Below are positions 1-8,335 of a stretch of DNA of 45,796 nucleotides, piece after piece (positions within the stretch are counted from its first letter, which is position 1; every line of letters starts with the position of its first letter). Position numbers and translations under genes: made by a program. The stretch comes from an uncultured bacterium (GTDB lineage Bacteria > Myxococcota_A > UBA9042 > PHBI01), in assembly GCA_938040325.1 (NCBI GenBank), contig CALHXW010000222.1, positions 1 to 45,796 on the forward strand, in the 5' to 3' direction. The notes below the pieces were generated by a model. The model did not search any database and was not told the origin of the DNA. It worked only from the letters and a program-made list of their open reading frames with translations.

Positions 1-32
1 TCTAGCGCGTCTACCAATTCCGCCACTTTCGC
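1..32 (-). tRNA. tRNA-Leu, 5' part only (runs off window)
   Basis: On the minus strand the first 32 nt read GCGAAAGTGGCGGAATTGG followed by TAGACGCGCTAGA. This is the acceptor strand, the D-arm and the start of the anticodon stem of a bacterial tRNA-Leu. The anticodon lies outside the window, so the isoacceptor cannot be given. The 5' end at position 32 is set by the GCGAAAG acceptor strand. Confidence 0.9.
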
Positions 33-52
33 AAATCATCGGAGAGACGTCG

Positions 53-163
53 CTAGCGACGCTTCCCACCCTTCGCAGCTGCAAGCGCACGAGCGATGCG
101 AGCCTTCTTCTTGTTCTGAGCTTCTTTCTGCCGCATTTTCGTGGACTTCGTGCCCTTACCCAT
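53..163 (-). CDS. Very small basic protein (36 aa), unknown function
   Basis: This 36-residue protein begins MGKGTKSTKMRQKEAQNKKK and ends AAAKGGKRR. It is about one third Lys/Arg with no acidic cluster, and the middle would form an amphipathic or charged helix. A longer in-frame start exists upstream, but a GAGGAG ribosome binding site lies 7 nt before the ATG at 163, so the short form is preferred. A candidate promoter (TTGCGC, 16 nt, TATAGT) lies at 210-237, giving a roughly 40-nt leader. The N-terminus superficially resembles the Thx-type ribosomal peptide, but the rest does not match. RNA binding or a ribosome-associated role is a guess from composition only. The gene sits 20 bp from a tRNA-Leu. 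Confidence 0.72.
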   Translation of the reverse strand: MGKGTKSTKMRQKEAQNKKKARIARALAAAKGGKRR

Positions 164-209
164 GTCCGTTCTCCTCGTGGTTGCGCCCTTGGGCGCCTTC
201 GGGGACGGA

Positions 210-237
210 ACTATAGCTCCACGAGGCTTGTGCGCAA
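210..237 (-). promoter_or_regulatory. Candidate sigma70 promoter of the 36-aa protein gene
   Basis: On the minus strand TTGCGC (232-237) is followed after 16 nt by TATAGT (210-215). This is a good -10 and a fair -35 and would start RNA about 40 nt before the ATG at 163. A GCGCCC/GGGCGC inverted pair (183-196) lies in the leader. Confidence 0.5.
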
Positions 238-440
238 CCAAAAACGGCTGTCGCACAAAAAGCGACGCTAAGCGCGTCATCGCGGCACGTCGGCGTGCTC
301 GTTCGAACGTTCCGGAGCCGCATGTGATGCGCGCAACGCGGGGCCCTGGGGCGCAGCTCCAAGGGCATTAGCGCCCTCGTCGCCGCCAACTCGCCGGACG
401 GCGAGCGAACCAGGGATGTGGGCGACTGGATCGCCTAAAG

Positions 441-560
441 CCGCAGCCGGAAAGAGCGTTTGTTCTAGGACTAGACCCAAATCAAGCGCTGTTTTCGAGC
501 GAGGCGACGGCGATGTGCTTGCCAGCGGCGTCCGCTGGACGAAGGCGATGCCCTCGTCAG
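441..560. repeat. Dispersed intergenic repeat, family A, compound copy A1
   Basis: Three modules lie side by side. Positions 442-468 match the reverse complement of the start of copy A3 near 36457 (shared CGCAGCCGGAAAGAGCG then TTGTT...CTAG). Positions 471-521 match the reverse complement of copy A2 (shared CAAGCGCTGTTTTCGAGCGA, then GGCGATGTGCTTG). Positions 522-560 carry CCAGCGGCGTCCGCTGGACG and GAAGGCGATGCCCTCG, which recur in A3. The 164-590 interval otherwise holds no convincing gene. It is the 3' flank of the minus-strand membrane-protein gene at 591 and the upstream flank of the small gene. Confidence 0.8.
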
Positions 561-590
561 CGGAGTCAGCGCGCTCGCTGCGCGAGTTTG

Positions 591-1436
591 CTACGTTGGC
601 GGCGCGTCCTTTGCTGGAAAGCGCCAGCGGGTCGCCAGCAGATAGGGCACAGCCACAGCGGCGGTGTGGAGCCACAGCCACGGCGTCGACGGCTGGTCGA
701 GGGTGGCTAGCAGCACGAAGAAGAGGCTAGACGCGATGATGCGCGGGCCGGCGGTCGCCCAGGGCATCGCATGGCCCGCGGCCCTGCTCCGGGCGACCCC
801 GATGGCGATGGCAACGCACAGGGCGGCGAACCCGTACACGGCTTCGGGCGGCCACGGGTCGCGCAGCACCCACCGGAGTGCTCCCCACCATGTCGCGATC
901 AGCAGCGCATGTGTCACGCCGATGGTGAAGACCGGAAGCAAGAGTAGCCGCTGCCTTAGCGGCCGCTCGCCGTCGAGCCACCAGCTCGCGGCGACACCGA
1001 AGAAGCCCCAGCCGATGATGCCAATGAGAGGCACATCGAAGTAGTTTGGCAGCGTCCACGACCAGAGCCCAGCGGACACCGCTATGATCTCCATCAATGA
1101 CGCGTCGATGAAGACCAGCAGACCGACGGCCGCGGCGCGCTGGCGACGCGTGAGGCCCGGCCAGAGGACCATCACGACCTCGCGCGCGCTCAGCACCACC
1201 ATCGGCCATATCAGAGGGATGAGGAGGGGCACATCGCCGAGCTTCAGCCACCAGCCGTCTGCGTAGGCATAGGCACGGTACGCGCTGATACAGCTTTGCT
1301 CGCCAACCCAAGCGGTGAGCGCCACACACACGAGCGTGAGTGCGCGCTCGCGGCGGCCCTCACGTGGCGCCAACACCACAGCATAGGCGAGCGTGAGGAC
1401 GCCCACGCATGCAAGCTGAAACGCCGTGAAGCTCAC
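591..1436 (-). CDS. CruF-like carotenoid biosynthesis membrane protein (PF04240-type)
   Basis: A 281-residue polytopic membrane protein with about seven hydrophobic segments. The central stretch has an acidic residue in helix 4 (IDASLMEIIAVSAG), then GLWSW and DVPLIGIIGWGFFG. This agrees with the carotenoid 1,2-hydratase/CruF (DUF422) family, which hydrates acyclic carotenoid ends in the membrane. The family match comes from pattern memory, not a search, so the substrate is open. Its GTG start (1436) overlaps the TGA of the upstream gene as GTGA, so translation is probably coupled. It is the last gene of a minus-strand operon with two secreted peptidase-like genes, an odd neighbourhood for carotenoid metabolism. 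Family A repeat A1 lies just downstream. Confidence 0.62.
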   Translation of the reverse strand: MSFTAFQLACVGVLTLAYAVVLAPREGRRERALTLVCVALTAWVGEQSCISAYRAYAYADGWWLKLGDVPLLIPLIWPMVVLSAREVVMVLWPGLTRRQRAAAVGLLVFIDASLMEIIAVSAGLWSWTLPNYFDVPLIGIIGWGFFGVAASWWLDGERPLRQRLLLLPVFTIGVTHALLIATWWGALRWVLRDPWPPEAVYGFAALCVAIAIGVARSRAAGHAMPWATAGPRIIASSLFFVLLATLDQPSTPWLWLHTAAVAVPYLLATRWRFPAKDAPPT

Positions 1437-3325
1437 GGGGCGCAGACACCTGCTGGGTCACGACAGCGTCCACGCGTGTGTGCAGGACGCTCACGCTTCT
1501 CGAACCACGGGCGGTAGAGTCGGACCTTCATCTGCTGGTCCTCCGGTGCCCTGCGGTTGCAGGTCGCGATCTCTTTGCTGCCGGGCTCGGCGGCCCAGCG
1601 ACGCTCGACGCACTCGTTGGGGTTGTAGCTGACCTCAAAGCGCTTAATGCGGCTGAGGACGTCGGCGAGCGTGAGCGGCCAGGTCGAGCCGTCCGAGCGT
1701 CGGTAGGTGTACTTCCGCGCTTGGGTGAGCGTCTTGATCTTGCGGGTCAGGTTGCGTCTGAGCTGTGCCTGCGAGACGCCCTTCGGCAGCACGAACCGGT
1801 GGGGGTACTTCTCCACGCGCTCCGGGAAGTTCAGCACCGTGTCCATGGCGATCAGCAGGCGCATGTCGCGCGACGGCGTAGAGTAGTCTTCCCACGGGCC
1901 AGACGTGATGAAGATCTTGCCGCCGTTGGGCATCTCCATGTCGACCCCAGGTCGCTCTCGCTTCCACTGTTCACCGTTTTCGACCGACTCGACGCGGCGA
2001 CGGACCTGCTGGTCGAGGGCATCGATGGTCGCTGTTAGCGCAACGGTGGGCGGCAGTGGCCGCGGCGTGATGAGCTCGTCCATCGTCTCATAGAAGCCCT
2101 CCTTGCCGTTTTCCCACTGCTCAAGGCTGAAGTCGCCGTAGTCGTACGTCTTGCGATCGATGTCTCGGTTGCTCAGCACCTCGATGACATCCCGCTTCTT
2201 GCGGACCGGTCGGAAGCGCTTCCAGCCGGCGCCCGCGAGCTTGTCGTCCTCCGGGAACATGAACGAGCCACGCCAGAAAATTCGACGGCCGATCGTCCCG
2301 TCCGGCTGGGCGTCGACGGCCATGAGAACGCCGGCGTTTGTGCCCTCCTGAGGGTACCAACGACCGACCATCATGGTGTGACCGTAGGGATCGGCATAGA
2401 TGGTGCCTGGTCGCAGCGAGTGCCGCGTGAGCTCGACCGGATAGAAGTCGGACTTCTGGTCTTCAGGCAGGCTACGCAGGCTCGACGAGTGCACGATCGA
2501 CTGCATCTTGCGGGCGAACTTCTCGAAGGCGTCAACCTTGTGTTCGGCTTCAGCCGGCATCTCGTTGGAGTAGAACTCCTCCGAGCACCGGGGCGGTCGC
2601 TTCGCATTGCCGCGGCGACACGCCCGGAACGTGAAGGGCAAGCCCAGCTTCCAGGCAAAGTAGCCCCGCAGGTAGTAGGGGAAGTCAGCGCAGTCGGGGT
2701 TCGCGCGTAGCCGGTGGTCTCCCCGTGACGCGTCCTCGTCGAGCGCCAGGTAGTTGTAGAGGAGGTTGCGGTCCGGGTCGCGCAGCACCTCCGACAGAGG
2801 ACGCCAGCTCACATCGGCCTCGAGCGGTGCATCGAAGAGGTGCTCGATCCAGAGGCTGTAGAGGTTCTCGACGTCGCGCTCCCACTTCACACGGCTCTTC
2901 CACACCGGCGGTGGATTCTCCACGTCGAGCACCTGCATCGGGTCGACCTTCCGGCGCCAGCGGACCTTGACCCGCTGGCAGGCCAGGACCTCCCCGGCTT
3001 GGCTGACGAGCGCGAAGCGCCAGTTCCCGCGCTCGGGGCGCTCCATTGTGTAGGTAAAGCCGAAGGGTGGGCCGCCCGAGATCTTCGGGTCGACGACTCG
3101 CTGGGCGCCATCGGGCGAGCGCGCAACCATCCGCACTGGGCCGGGGTCTTTGTCGGCCACGACCACCACCGAGAGGTCTCGGCGCTGGTCAGGCCGCCGT
3201 GGCATGTTGAAGATCGACACGTCGAGCGAGTCTTCGCAGCGCCGGAGCTTGCCGATGTCTGGGAGTGGCGCCTGGGGCGCAGCCATCTCGGCCAACATCA
3301 GAATAGTCGCGATCGTCATCGTCAC
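1433..3325 (-). CDS. Secreted protein with possible papain-like Cys-His-Asp triad, unknown function
   Basis: 630 residues. The short hydrophobic N-terminus (TIATILMLAEMAAPQAP) looks like a signal peptide. The first 130 residues look like a beta-rich domain. A segment near C212 (NPDCADFPYYLRGYFAWKLG), H316 (ADPYGHTMMVGRW) and D338 (VDAQPDG) follows the Cys, His, Asp order of papain-like folds such as NlpC/P60 or transglutaminase-like proteins. No named family is recognised, so the triad is an inference. The C-terminal half is charged and beta/alpha mixed. GTG at 3325 overlaps the preceding TGA, and ATG at 3319 is an alternative start. It is sandwiched between an NlpC/P60 gene and a membrane-protein gene with 4-nt overlaps on both sides, so all three are probably translated together. 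Confidence 0.7.
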   Translation of the reverse strand: MTMTIATILMLAEMAAPQAPLPDIGKLRRCEDSLDVSIFNMPRRPDQRRDLSVVVVADKDPGPVRMVARSPDGAQRVVDPKISGGPPFGFTYTMERPERGNWRFALVSQAGEVLACQRVKVRWRRKVDPMQVLDVENPPPVWKSRVKWERDVENLYSLWIEHLFDAPLEADVSWRPLSEVLRDPDRNLLYNYLALDEDASRGDHRLRANPDCADFPYYLRGYFAWKLGLPFTFRACRRGNAKRPPRCSEEFYSNEMPAEAEHKVDAFEKFARKMQSIVHSSSLRSLPEDQKSDFYPVELTRHSLRPGTIYADPYGHTMMVGRWYPQEGTNAGVLMAVDAQPDGTIGRRIFWRGSFMFPEDDKLAGAGWKRFRPVRKKRDVIEVLSNRDIDRKTYDYGDFSLEQWENGKEGFYETMDELITPRPLPPTVALTATIDALDQQVRRRVESVENGEQWKRERPGVDMEMPNGGKIFITSGPWEDYSTPSRDMRLLIAMDTVLNFPERVEKYPHRFVLPKGVSQAQLRRNLTRKIKTLTQARKYTYRRSDGSTWPLTLADVLSRIKRFEVSYNPNECVERRWAAEPGSKEIATCNRRAPEDQQMKVRLYRPWFEKRERPAHTRGRCRDPAGVCAP

Positions 3326-4656
3326 TGTCCGAACACCGCCAGCTTGCTGATGCGTTGGATAAACGCCGTCTTACTTGTTCCGCGCCCGACCTCGAGGTCG
3401 CTGACCTCGACACGGTCGATTCGCACCGTCTGCTCAGCGTCTGCGCCGCAGGGCCGCTTGTACTCACTGATCGCCGAGATACTAAAGGGTTTTCCATCGA
3501 ACTCGCCGAGATAGAGCATGATGTGACCCGGCATGTAGAGCAAGACAACGCCGCGTCGGCCGGCCGCGCGAATGGCGGCGAGCTTGGCGCGTTCGTCGAG
3601 CCCAGCGACGTTGATGACCTGGCCTCCAGAGCTGGCTTGGACGCCGCTGTGGCGCCCGAGCCGGACGTCGAAGAGGGCGAGCGTGTCGAGCAGCAGCCGC
3701 GAGCAGTCGCGGCCGCGACCCATCCCGCCCCAGCCGTAGGTCTCACCCAGCCTCGGGGCCACCCGCGCGAGGACATTGCGGCGCGTGAGCGGCAGCGGCC
3801 CCTCGTGGACGTCTGCGGATGCCTCGATAAAGGCATCGGCAAGGCCGTGGTTGGTGGGGGCGAGCACGTGGTAGCTGCCATCATCGGTCCGGCCGAGCAG
3901 GGGAAAGCTCGTGCCCATGCGGGCCTGGTGGCCCGTGCTCAACATCACCCAGTCATCGAGGATGACGAGCCGGTCGTGGTCCGAGCGGTGGGCGAAGTGG
4001 CGCGCGCGCCAGGCCGGAAGCGGCGGCGTGAGCACCTCACCGCGGAGCCACCCCACCGTGTGGCCAGCGTGCACGTAGCGCCAGAGTCCGTCCGCGCTGA
4101 TCCGGTGCACCCGGACCAGCTCGCCGACATGGACCGACGAGCACTGGTTGCGGTCAAAGTCTGGGTCTGCCGGTGGGCGGTAGAGGCCTCCATCGAGGGG
4201 AACGCAATGGAGGTCTGTGCCTTGGGACACAACCCGTAGCTCGTCCACAGCGCGGGACTCGCGGGCCCGCCGCGCGGCACGGCGGAGGCTTCCGTGGCTG
4301 CCTTCGATATAGTCACCGCTCGTGACCCGATCTTTGAGCCAGTCAAAGCGCTCCTGCAGCTCGCGCGTCACCTTGTCTGGGGCCCGTGCTGCGCCGTCGA
4401 CGAGGTCCTGGTAGGTCCCGAGGCGTCGGCTGTTTGCCAGGTTGAGCTGAGCGATCTCCGTGGCCGTGAGCAGGACGCGGTCGAGCTCGTCCCCAGGGTG
4501 GCTGGCCAACCACGTCTCGAGCGTCCTGTGGCGGCTGGCCGTCGTGTGGACCGCGTCGGCGACGACCGTGGGCTCATCGCACTGGGCTGGGACCGCCAGC
4601 GAGGGCGAGCCGAGCGCCATGCACAGGCAAACGAGGGTGGAGCGAAGCGTTGTCAC
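3322..4656 (-). CDS. Secreted NlpC/P60-family peptidase with SH3-like domains
   Basis: 444 residues from the GTG at 4656, followed by a signal-like sequence (TTLRSTLVCLCMALGSPSLA). The middle has two beta-rich SH3b-like stretches (around ELVRVHRISADGLWRYVHAG and GTSFPLLGRTDDGSYHVLA). The catalytic domain follows: TYGWGGMGRGRDCSRLLLDT carries the nucleophile Cys (about residue 318) and MPGHIMLYLG carries the general-base His (about 378). This order matches NlpC/P60 proteins with an SH3 prefix, which cut cell-wall stem peptides. A TTG start at 4692 is possible; neither start has a strong ribosome binding site. The 3' end overlaps the next gene by 4 nt (GTGA). Confidence 0.83.
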   Translation of the reverse strand: MTTLRSTLVCLCMALGSPSLAVPAQCDEPTVVADAVHTTASRHRTLETWLASHPGDELDRVLLTATEIAQLNLANSRRLGTYQDLVDGAARAPDKVTRELQERFDWLKDRVTSGDYIEGSHGSLRRAARRARESRAVDELRVVSQGTDLHCVPLDGGLYRPPADPDFDRNQCSSVHVGELVRVHRISADGLWRYVHAGHTVGWLRGEVLTPPLPAWRARHFAHRSDHDRLVILDDWVMLSTGHQARMGTSFPLLGRTDDGSYHVLAPTNHGLADAFIEASADVHEGPLPLTRRNVLARVAPRLGETYGWGGMGRGRDCSRLLLDTLALFDVRLGRHSGVQASSGGQVINVAGLDERAKLAAIRAAGRRGVVLLYMPGHIMLYLGEFDGKPFSISAISEYKRPCGADAEQTVRIDRVEVSDLEVGRGTSKTAFIQRISKLAVFGQ

Positions 4657-4758
4657 GTCGTGACAACATAGGGCAGACCCACCGTCATCCAAGAAAATGC
4701 TCAGAATTCACGGAAAACGCGGGCCGCGCGGTCGCCGTGTCACGTCCGAGACAGCGGG

Positions 4759-5838
4759 TCAGCTGCGCTCTACGACGATCGCGGTGCCATCGAGCGACAG
4801 CGTCACTGGCGTGACATGGCTCTCGTGTCGTGTGGGCTGCGGCGGGACCATCACCCGGAGAGAGCTGATCTCGGCGATGCCGGTCTTCAGCCTATTGAGC
4901 GGCGCCAGGGCGGAGGCGACTGCCGGCAAGAGCTCGCTATCGGCGCCAAGCGCTGCAAGGCAGGTGCGAGCACGAGCGACGATGGTGACGGCCACTTTTC
5001 GCGCAGGCTCATCGCCGGGCGTGTCGGCTCGGAGGAGCCGGATCAGCGCCGTGATTGCTGTACAGACGTCATCGAGGCCGGCAGTGGCGCCACCGTCGAG
5101 GTCGATGCGCGCGAACACGAAGACCATCTGTTCCTGCCCATGGACGTAGGGGCGTCCGCTGTACACGGTCAGGGGCGCGCTGATGGCGAGCTGTCGAAGC
5201 GAGTAGCCTCGCAGCCGCCACAGTCCGAGTTCCCGAGCGTGCTCTGGGTGCAGGTCCGTCAGGAGCGCGTTCCGATGAAAGGGGGCTGAGCCCACTCGTT
5301 CCCACGTGCGGTGCCGGAGCCCGTGAGGAGTGAGCCACGTCAGCGTCAGGCGGCGGCACGCGCTGTCGATGAGTCGCGGATCGGCCAGCAGCCGGGTCAA
5401 GAGCTCCTCGTCGTGGATCTCCTCGCCGAGCCCGCCGACGATGACCTCGAGCTCGTCCGCTTCATCGAACGTGCTTCGCTCGAGCTCGCGCGCTGCCCAC
5501 AAGACAGCGCCACCTTTCGAGACGCGCCCTAGCATCAACACACCGACTTGGCGCTCGTCACCGTCTTCCACGATCGCCATGGTCGCCGCGCAGTAGCGCT
5601 CGCTCGCCTCCCAGCGGACGAAGCGACCTGGACTGTCTCGGTAGAGGCGTCGCATCAGCGCCGCCATCACGACCTGCGGGGCGATGTCTGCGCCGGCACG
5701 AGCGCCCTGAACCAGCGAGTGGGTCATGGCCAGCGGTGCGTCAACGAGCTGCTCAACGGCGGCCCCAAAGGCATCCGGATGGAGCTCTTCGTCGAGGTCG
5801 GCGATCACTCGCTCGAGTTGGTTGGCGCACAAATTCAT
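4759..5838 (-). CDS. Conserved-looking cytoplasmic protein, unknown function
   Basis: 359 residues with no signal peptide or membrane segment. The start is set at the ATG at 5838 (MNLCANQLERVIADLDEELH); the open frame runs further upstream, but that part is Arg/Ala-rich and lacks a ribosome binding site. The sequence alternates helical stretches and beta strands, for example VGVLMLGRVSKGGAVLWAAR and QMVFVFARIDLDGGATAG, which would fit a GAF- or receiver-like alpha/beta fold. No catalytic motif is visible. Separate transcription from the neighbours is plausible: 161 bp upstream and about 100 bp downstream are non-coding. Confidence 0.6.
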   Translation of the reverse strand: MNLCANQLERVIADLDEELHPDAFGAAVEQLVDAPLAMTHSLVQGARAGADIAPQVVMAALMRRLYRDSPGRFVRWEASERYCAATMAIVEDGDERQVGVLMLGRVSKGGAVLWAARELERSTFDEADELEVIVGGLGEEIHDEELLTRLLADPRLIDSACRRLTLTWLTPHGLRHRTWERVGSAPFHRNALLTDLHPEHARELGLWRLRGYSLRQLAISAPLTVYSGRPYVHGQEQMVFVFARIDLDGGATAGLDDVCTAITALIRLLRADTPGDEPARKVAVTIVARARTCLAALGADSELLPAVASALAPLNRLKTGIAEISSLRVMVPPQPTRHESHVTPVTLSLDGTAIVVERS

Positions 5839-5999
5839 GGAGCCCTGGCGCGCGCGACGTTCCGCCGGCGGAGGCAACAACGTCAGCACATGACTTCGCG
5901 TGGTTCGAGGCGCTGACCATAGTGCGATGCAGCATGCGCTGCGAACAAAAACCGGCCTGCGTCCTTGTTTGGCCACCAAGTTGTTCGGAGCTGCCCGAG

Positions 6000-8252
6000 C
6001 TACTCCGTCGCAGCTGCTCGTAACGCCTTGCGATCGTGGGCAACATCGGGAACGAGCGCGATGACCGGCACGATCTCGATGCGTGGCTCGAGCGGCATTC
6101 CCGGGCGCTTGTGGATCGACACGGAGAAGTCTCCCATGAAGACGGGGCGGGGCGATCGTGACTGCACCACGTCGGGGACGCCGGCGAGGTCCCAGATGTT
6201 GAGCAAGAGCCTGAGCTCTTCGGCACCGCGTGCCTTGTCGCCCATGAGGTTGGACGCATAGCTCAGCCACTTCAGGGTCAAAAAGCCGATTCCAGGGGCA
6301 GGCTTCATGGTGAGGCCGGCGTCGAGGAGCCCGCGAGCGCCAGCGGGATCACCGGTCATCACGGCCGCCTGCCCGGCGGCTAGCTTGGCAAACGAGCTCT
6401 TCGGTTCGAGTCGCCGGACCTGCTTGAGCAAGAGCGGCGTCACGTCGTGGTTGCCGGTCGACACCAGCAGTGCGCCGAGCGTCGCAACCAGCGCGAGCGA
6501 GCGCTTTCGTCCGGCCGAGCTGGACTCGTCGAACGCCACGCGAGGCTTTGGCAGTCGGTTGATGGCCTCTTCGGCGCTCAGCCGTCCCTTGCCGGCGTCT
6601 TTGGCGTCGAGCGGCGCGCCGTCGAGGGTCTGGGACGCGAGCTGAGCGGTCACGGTCGCGAGGTGCCAGGTCCCGAGATCCATCCCTGGCGGCATCTTGT
6701 CGGGATCGGCGAGCGCGCCGCGCGCTTTGAACTCGCGGCGGAGCGTCTTGTAGGTCGCGAGCGCTCGCCGAACGAGCTTCTTGTCGCCGCGCTGGACGCC
6801 ATAGCCGGCGCGAACTTGTGCGGTCATAAAGCGCAGCGCCAGGCGGTCATCGCCCTTGAGACGCTTGGCGGACGTGTCGGCCGTCTTGAGGGCTTGGTCA
6901 GGTCGATCGACGCCTACATAAGCGGCAAGCGCGAGCCGTGCCATGGTCAGCGAGCGCGGAAACGCCTTGAGACCAGCAGCGACCTCACCCTTCACCGTGT
7001 TGAGCACGTCGCTCGTCGGGGTCTTCTCGCCGCGTTCGTTGGCCGCTTTCCACTGGCCAATCGCGAGCAGAATTCGCGCCGCGTGGCCAACCAGCGCGCC
7101 CCGCTCTGGTTCGCGCTCCTTGAGTGCGGCGAGGTCGCTGTCGAGATCGCGAGCAGCGATGGCTGCGAGCTGTGGGTCCGCGGTCACGCGCGCGTGGACG
7201 ATCGCTGCAATGCGGGCGTCGCGAAGCTGGGCATCGAGGCCGCCGGGCGCGCCGCTCTGCTCGGCTTCGTCGACCAGCGACAAGAGGCTGCCGAAGCGTT
7301 GCTGAGACAGGTAGAGATCGGCGGCGGACTGCTGGACCTGCAGATCTGTGGGGTGGTCGGCGACGAGCTGCTTGGCGAGAAAGAGTGCAGGTCCCAGGCG
7401 TCCCAGCCGCTGATAGCTCGCAAGCTGCGCGGCAGCGACCGCCGGTGGAGCGCCGTCTCGCCCGGCCTCGTAGGCGCGCGTGGCCTGCTCGTCCTTGTAG
7501 CGCTGCTGGGCGAGGTCGAGCCTTGCCGCGAGCCCCGGTGCACCGTCGGTGACCCGCTCGTAGAGCCGGCGAGCGGCCTCGGGCTTGTCGACCTTGAGCA
7601 AGGTGCGGTGGAGGTTGATGGCGTGGTGCGGGGCTTCGCTGATGACGAACGCCTGCTGAAACGCCGCCGCTGCATCCGCAGGTCGCTTCTCGCGGTCGAG
7701 CCAGTGTCCCCGCTGATTGTGCGCGATCGCGAGGTCGCGATCGCGGTCGAGCACCGCGTGGAGGGTGTGGGGGAACCAGTCTTTGCCCAGCTGGCGCATC
7801 GCACGGAGCGATGCAAGCAGGTCGACGTAGCTGTCGCGGGCGTTGCTCGGCACCTGCTCGAGCAGCTGCGAGAGCGACTCACGCATCGTGGGCTGGGTGT
7901 CGAACGTGTAGCCGACGGCATGGACCATAAACGACGTTGTCATCCGAGCGATGTCGAGCCCGCGGCTCGTCTCCCCACGGTCGACGACCACCTGCACGGT
8001 CGTCGCGAGCAGGACCAGGTCATGGAGGTCGGCGGGGGTGTCGAGACCGAGGTCTTCGTCGCCGAGGAGCAACCGGTTCGTGAGCCTGCGAATCTGGCCC
8101 AGCAGCTGCGTGGTCGGCGCGGTCGAGAGATCGCTCTCTGCCAAGATCCGCGCGGCGAGCGGCAGGCGGTCGCTCACCTTCGGCGGTCCGGCCCACGCGC
8201 TACTCGCAGCCGAGAGGAGGCACACTGTCAGCAACATCACCGTTGTACGCAT
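6000..8252 (-). CDS. Secreted TPR-like helical-repeat protein
   Basis: 750 residues with a clear signal peptide (MRTTVMLLTVCLLSAASSAWA, cleavage after AWA). The rest is almost wholly alpha-helical with degenerate TPR-like pairs, for example NQRGHWLDREKRPADAAAAF and AARRLYERVTDGAPGLAARL, then further helices to residue about 690. The last 60 residues are beta-rich. TPR proteins usually scaffold protein contacts, here in the periplasm or at the surface. GAGG lies 4 nt before the ATG. The next gene upstream ends 83 bp away. No partner can be named from sequence. Confidence 0.75.
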   Translation of the reverse strand: MRTTVMLLTVCLLSAASSAWAGPPKVSDRLPLAARILAESDLSTAPTTQLLGQIRRLTNRLLLGDEDLGLDTPADLHDLVLLATTVQVVVDRGETSRGLDIARMTTSFMVHAVGYTFDTQPTMRESLSQLLEQVPSNARDSYVDLLASLRAMRQLGKDWFPHTLHAVLDRDRDLAIAHNQRGHWLDREKRPADAAAAFQQAFVISEAPHHAINLHRTLLKVDKPEAARRLYERVTDGAPGLAARLDLAQQRYKDEQATRAYEAGRDGAPPAVAAAQLASYQRLGRLGPALFLAKQLVADHPTDLQVQQSAADLYLSQQRFGSLLSLVDEAEQSGAPGGLDAQLRDARIAAIVHARVTADPQLAAIAARDLDSDLAALKEREPERGALVGHAARILLAIGQWKAANERGEKTPTSDVLNTVKGEVAAGLKAFPRSLTMARLALAAYVGVDRPDQALKTADTSAKRLKGDDRLALRFMTAQVRAGYGVQRGDKKLVRRALATYKTLRREFKARGALADPDKMPPGMDLGTWHLATVTAQLASQTLDGAPLDAKDAGKGRLSAEEAINRLPKPRVAFDESSSAGRKRSLALVATLGALLVSTGNHDVTPLLLKQVRRLEPKSSFAKLAAGQAAVMTGDPAGARGLLDAGLTMKPAPGIGFLTLKWLSYASNLMGDKARGAEELRLLLNIWDLAGVPDVVQSRSPRPVFMGDFSVSIHKRPGMPLEPRIEIVPVIALVPDVAHDRKALRAAATE

Positions 8253-8335
8253 GAAGCCTCATCGTGGGGAGAGCGCCTGTCCTACCCGAGGACGGCGGAT
8301 GGTCCAGTCGGGTACACGCACCCGTCGCTGGCACG

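Noticed and set aside
53..163. 36-aa protein as ribosomal protein Thx
   Set aside because: Only the first few residues (MGKGTKSTK) look similar. The remaining sequence lacks the family pattern.
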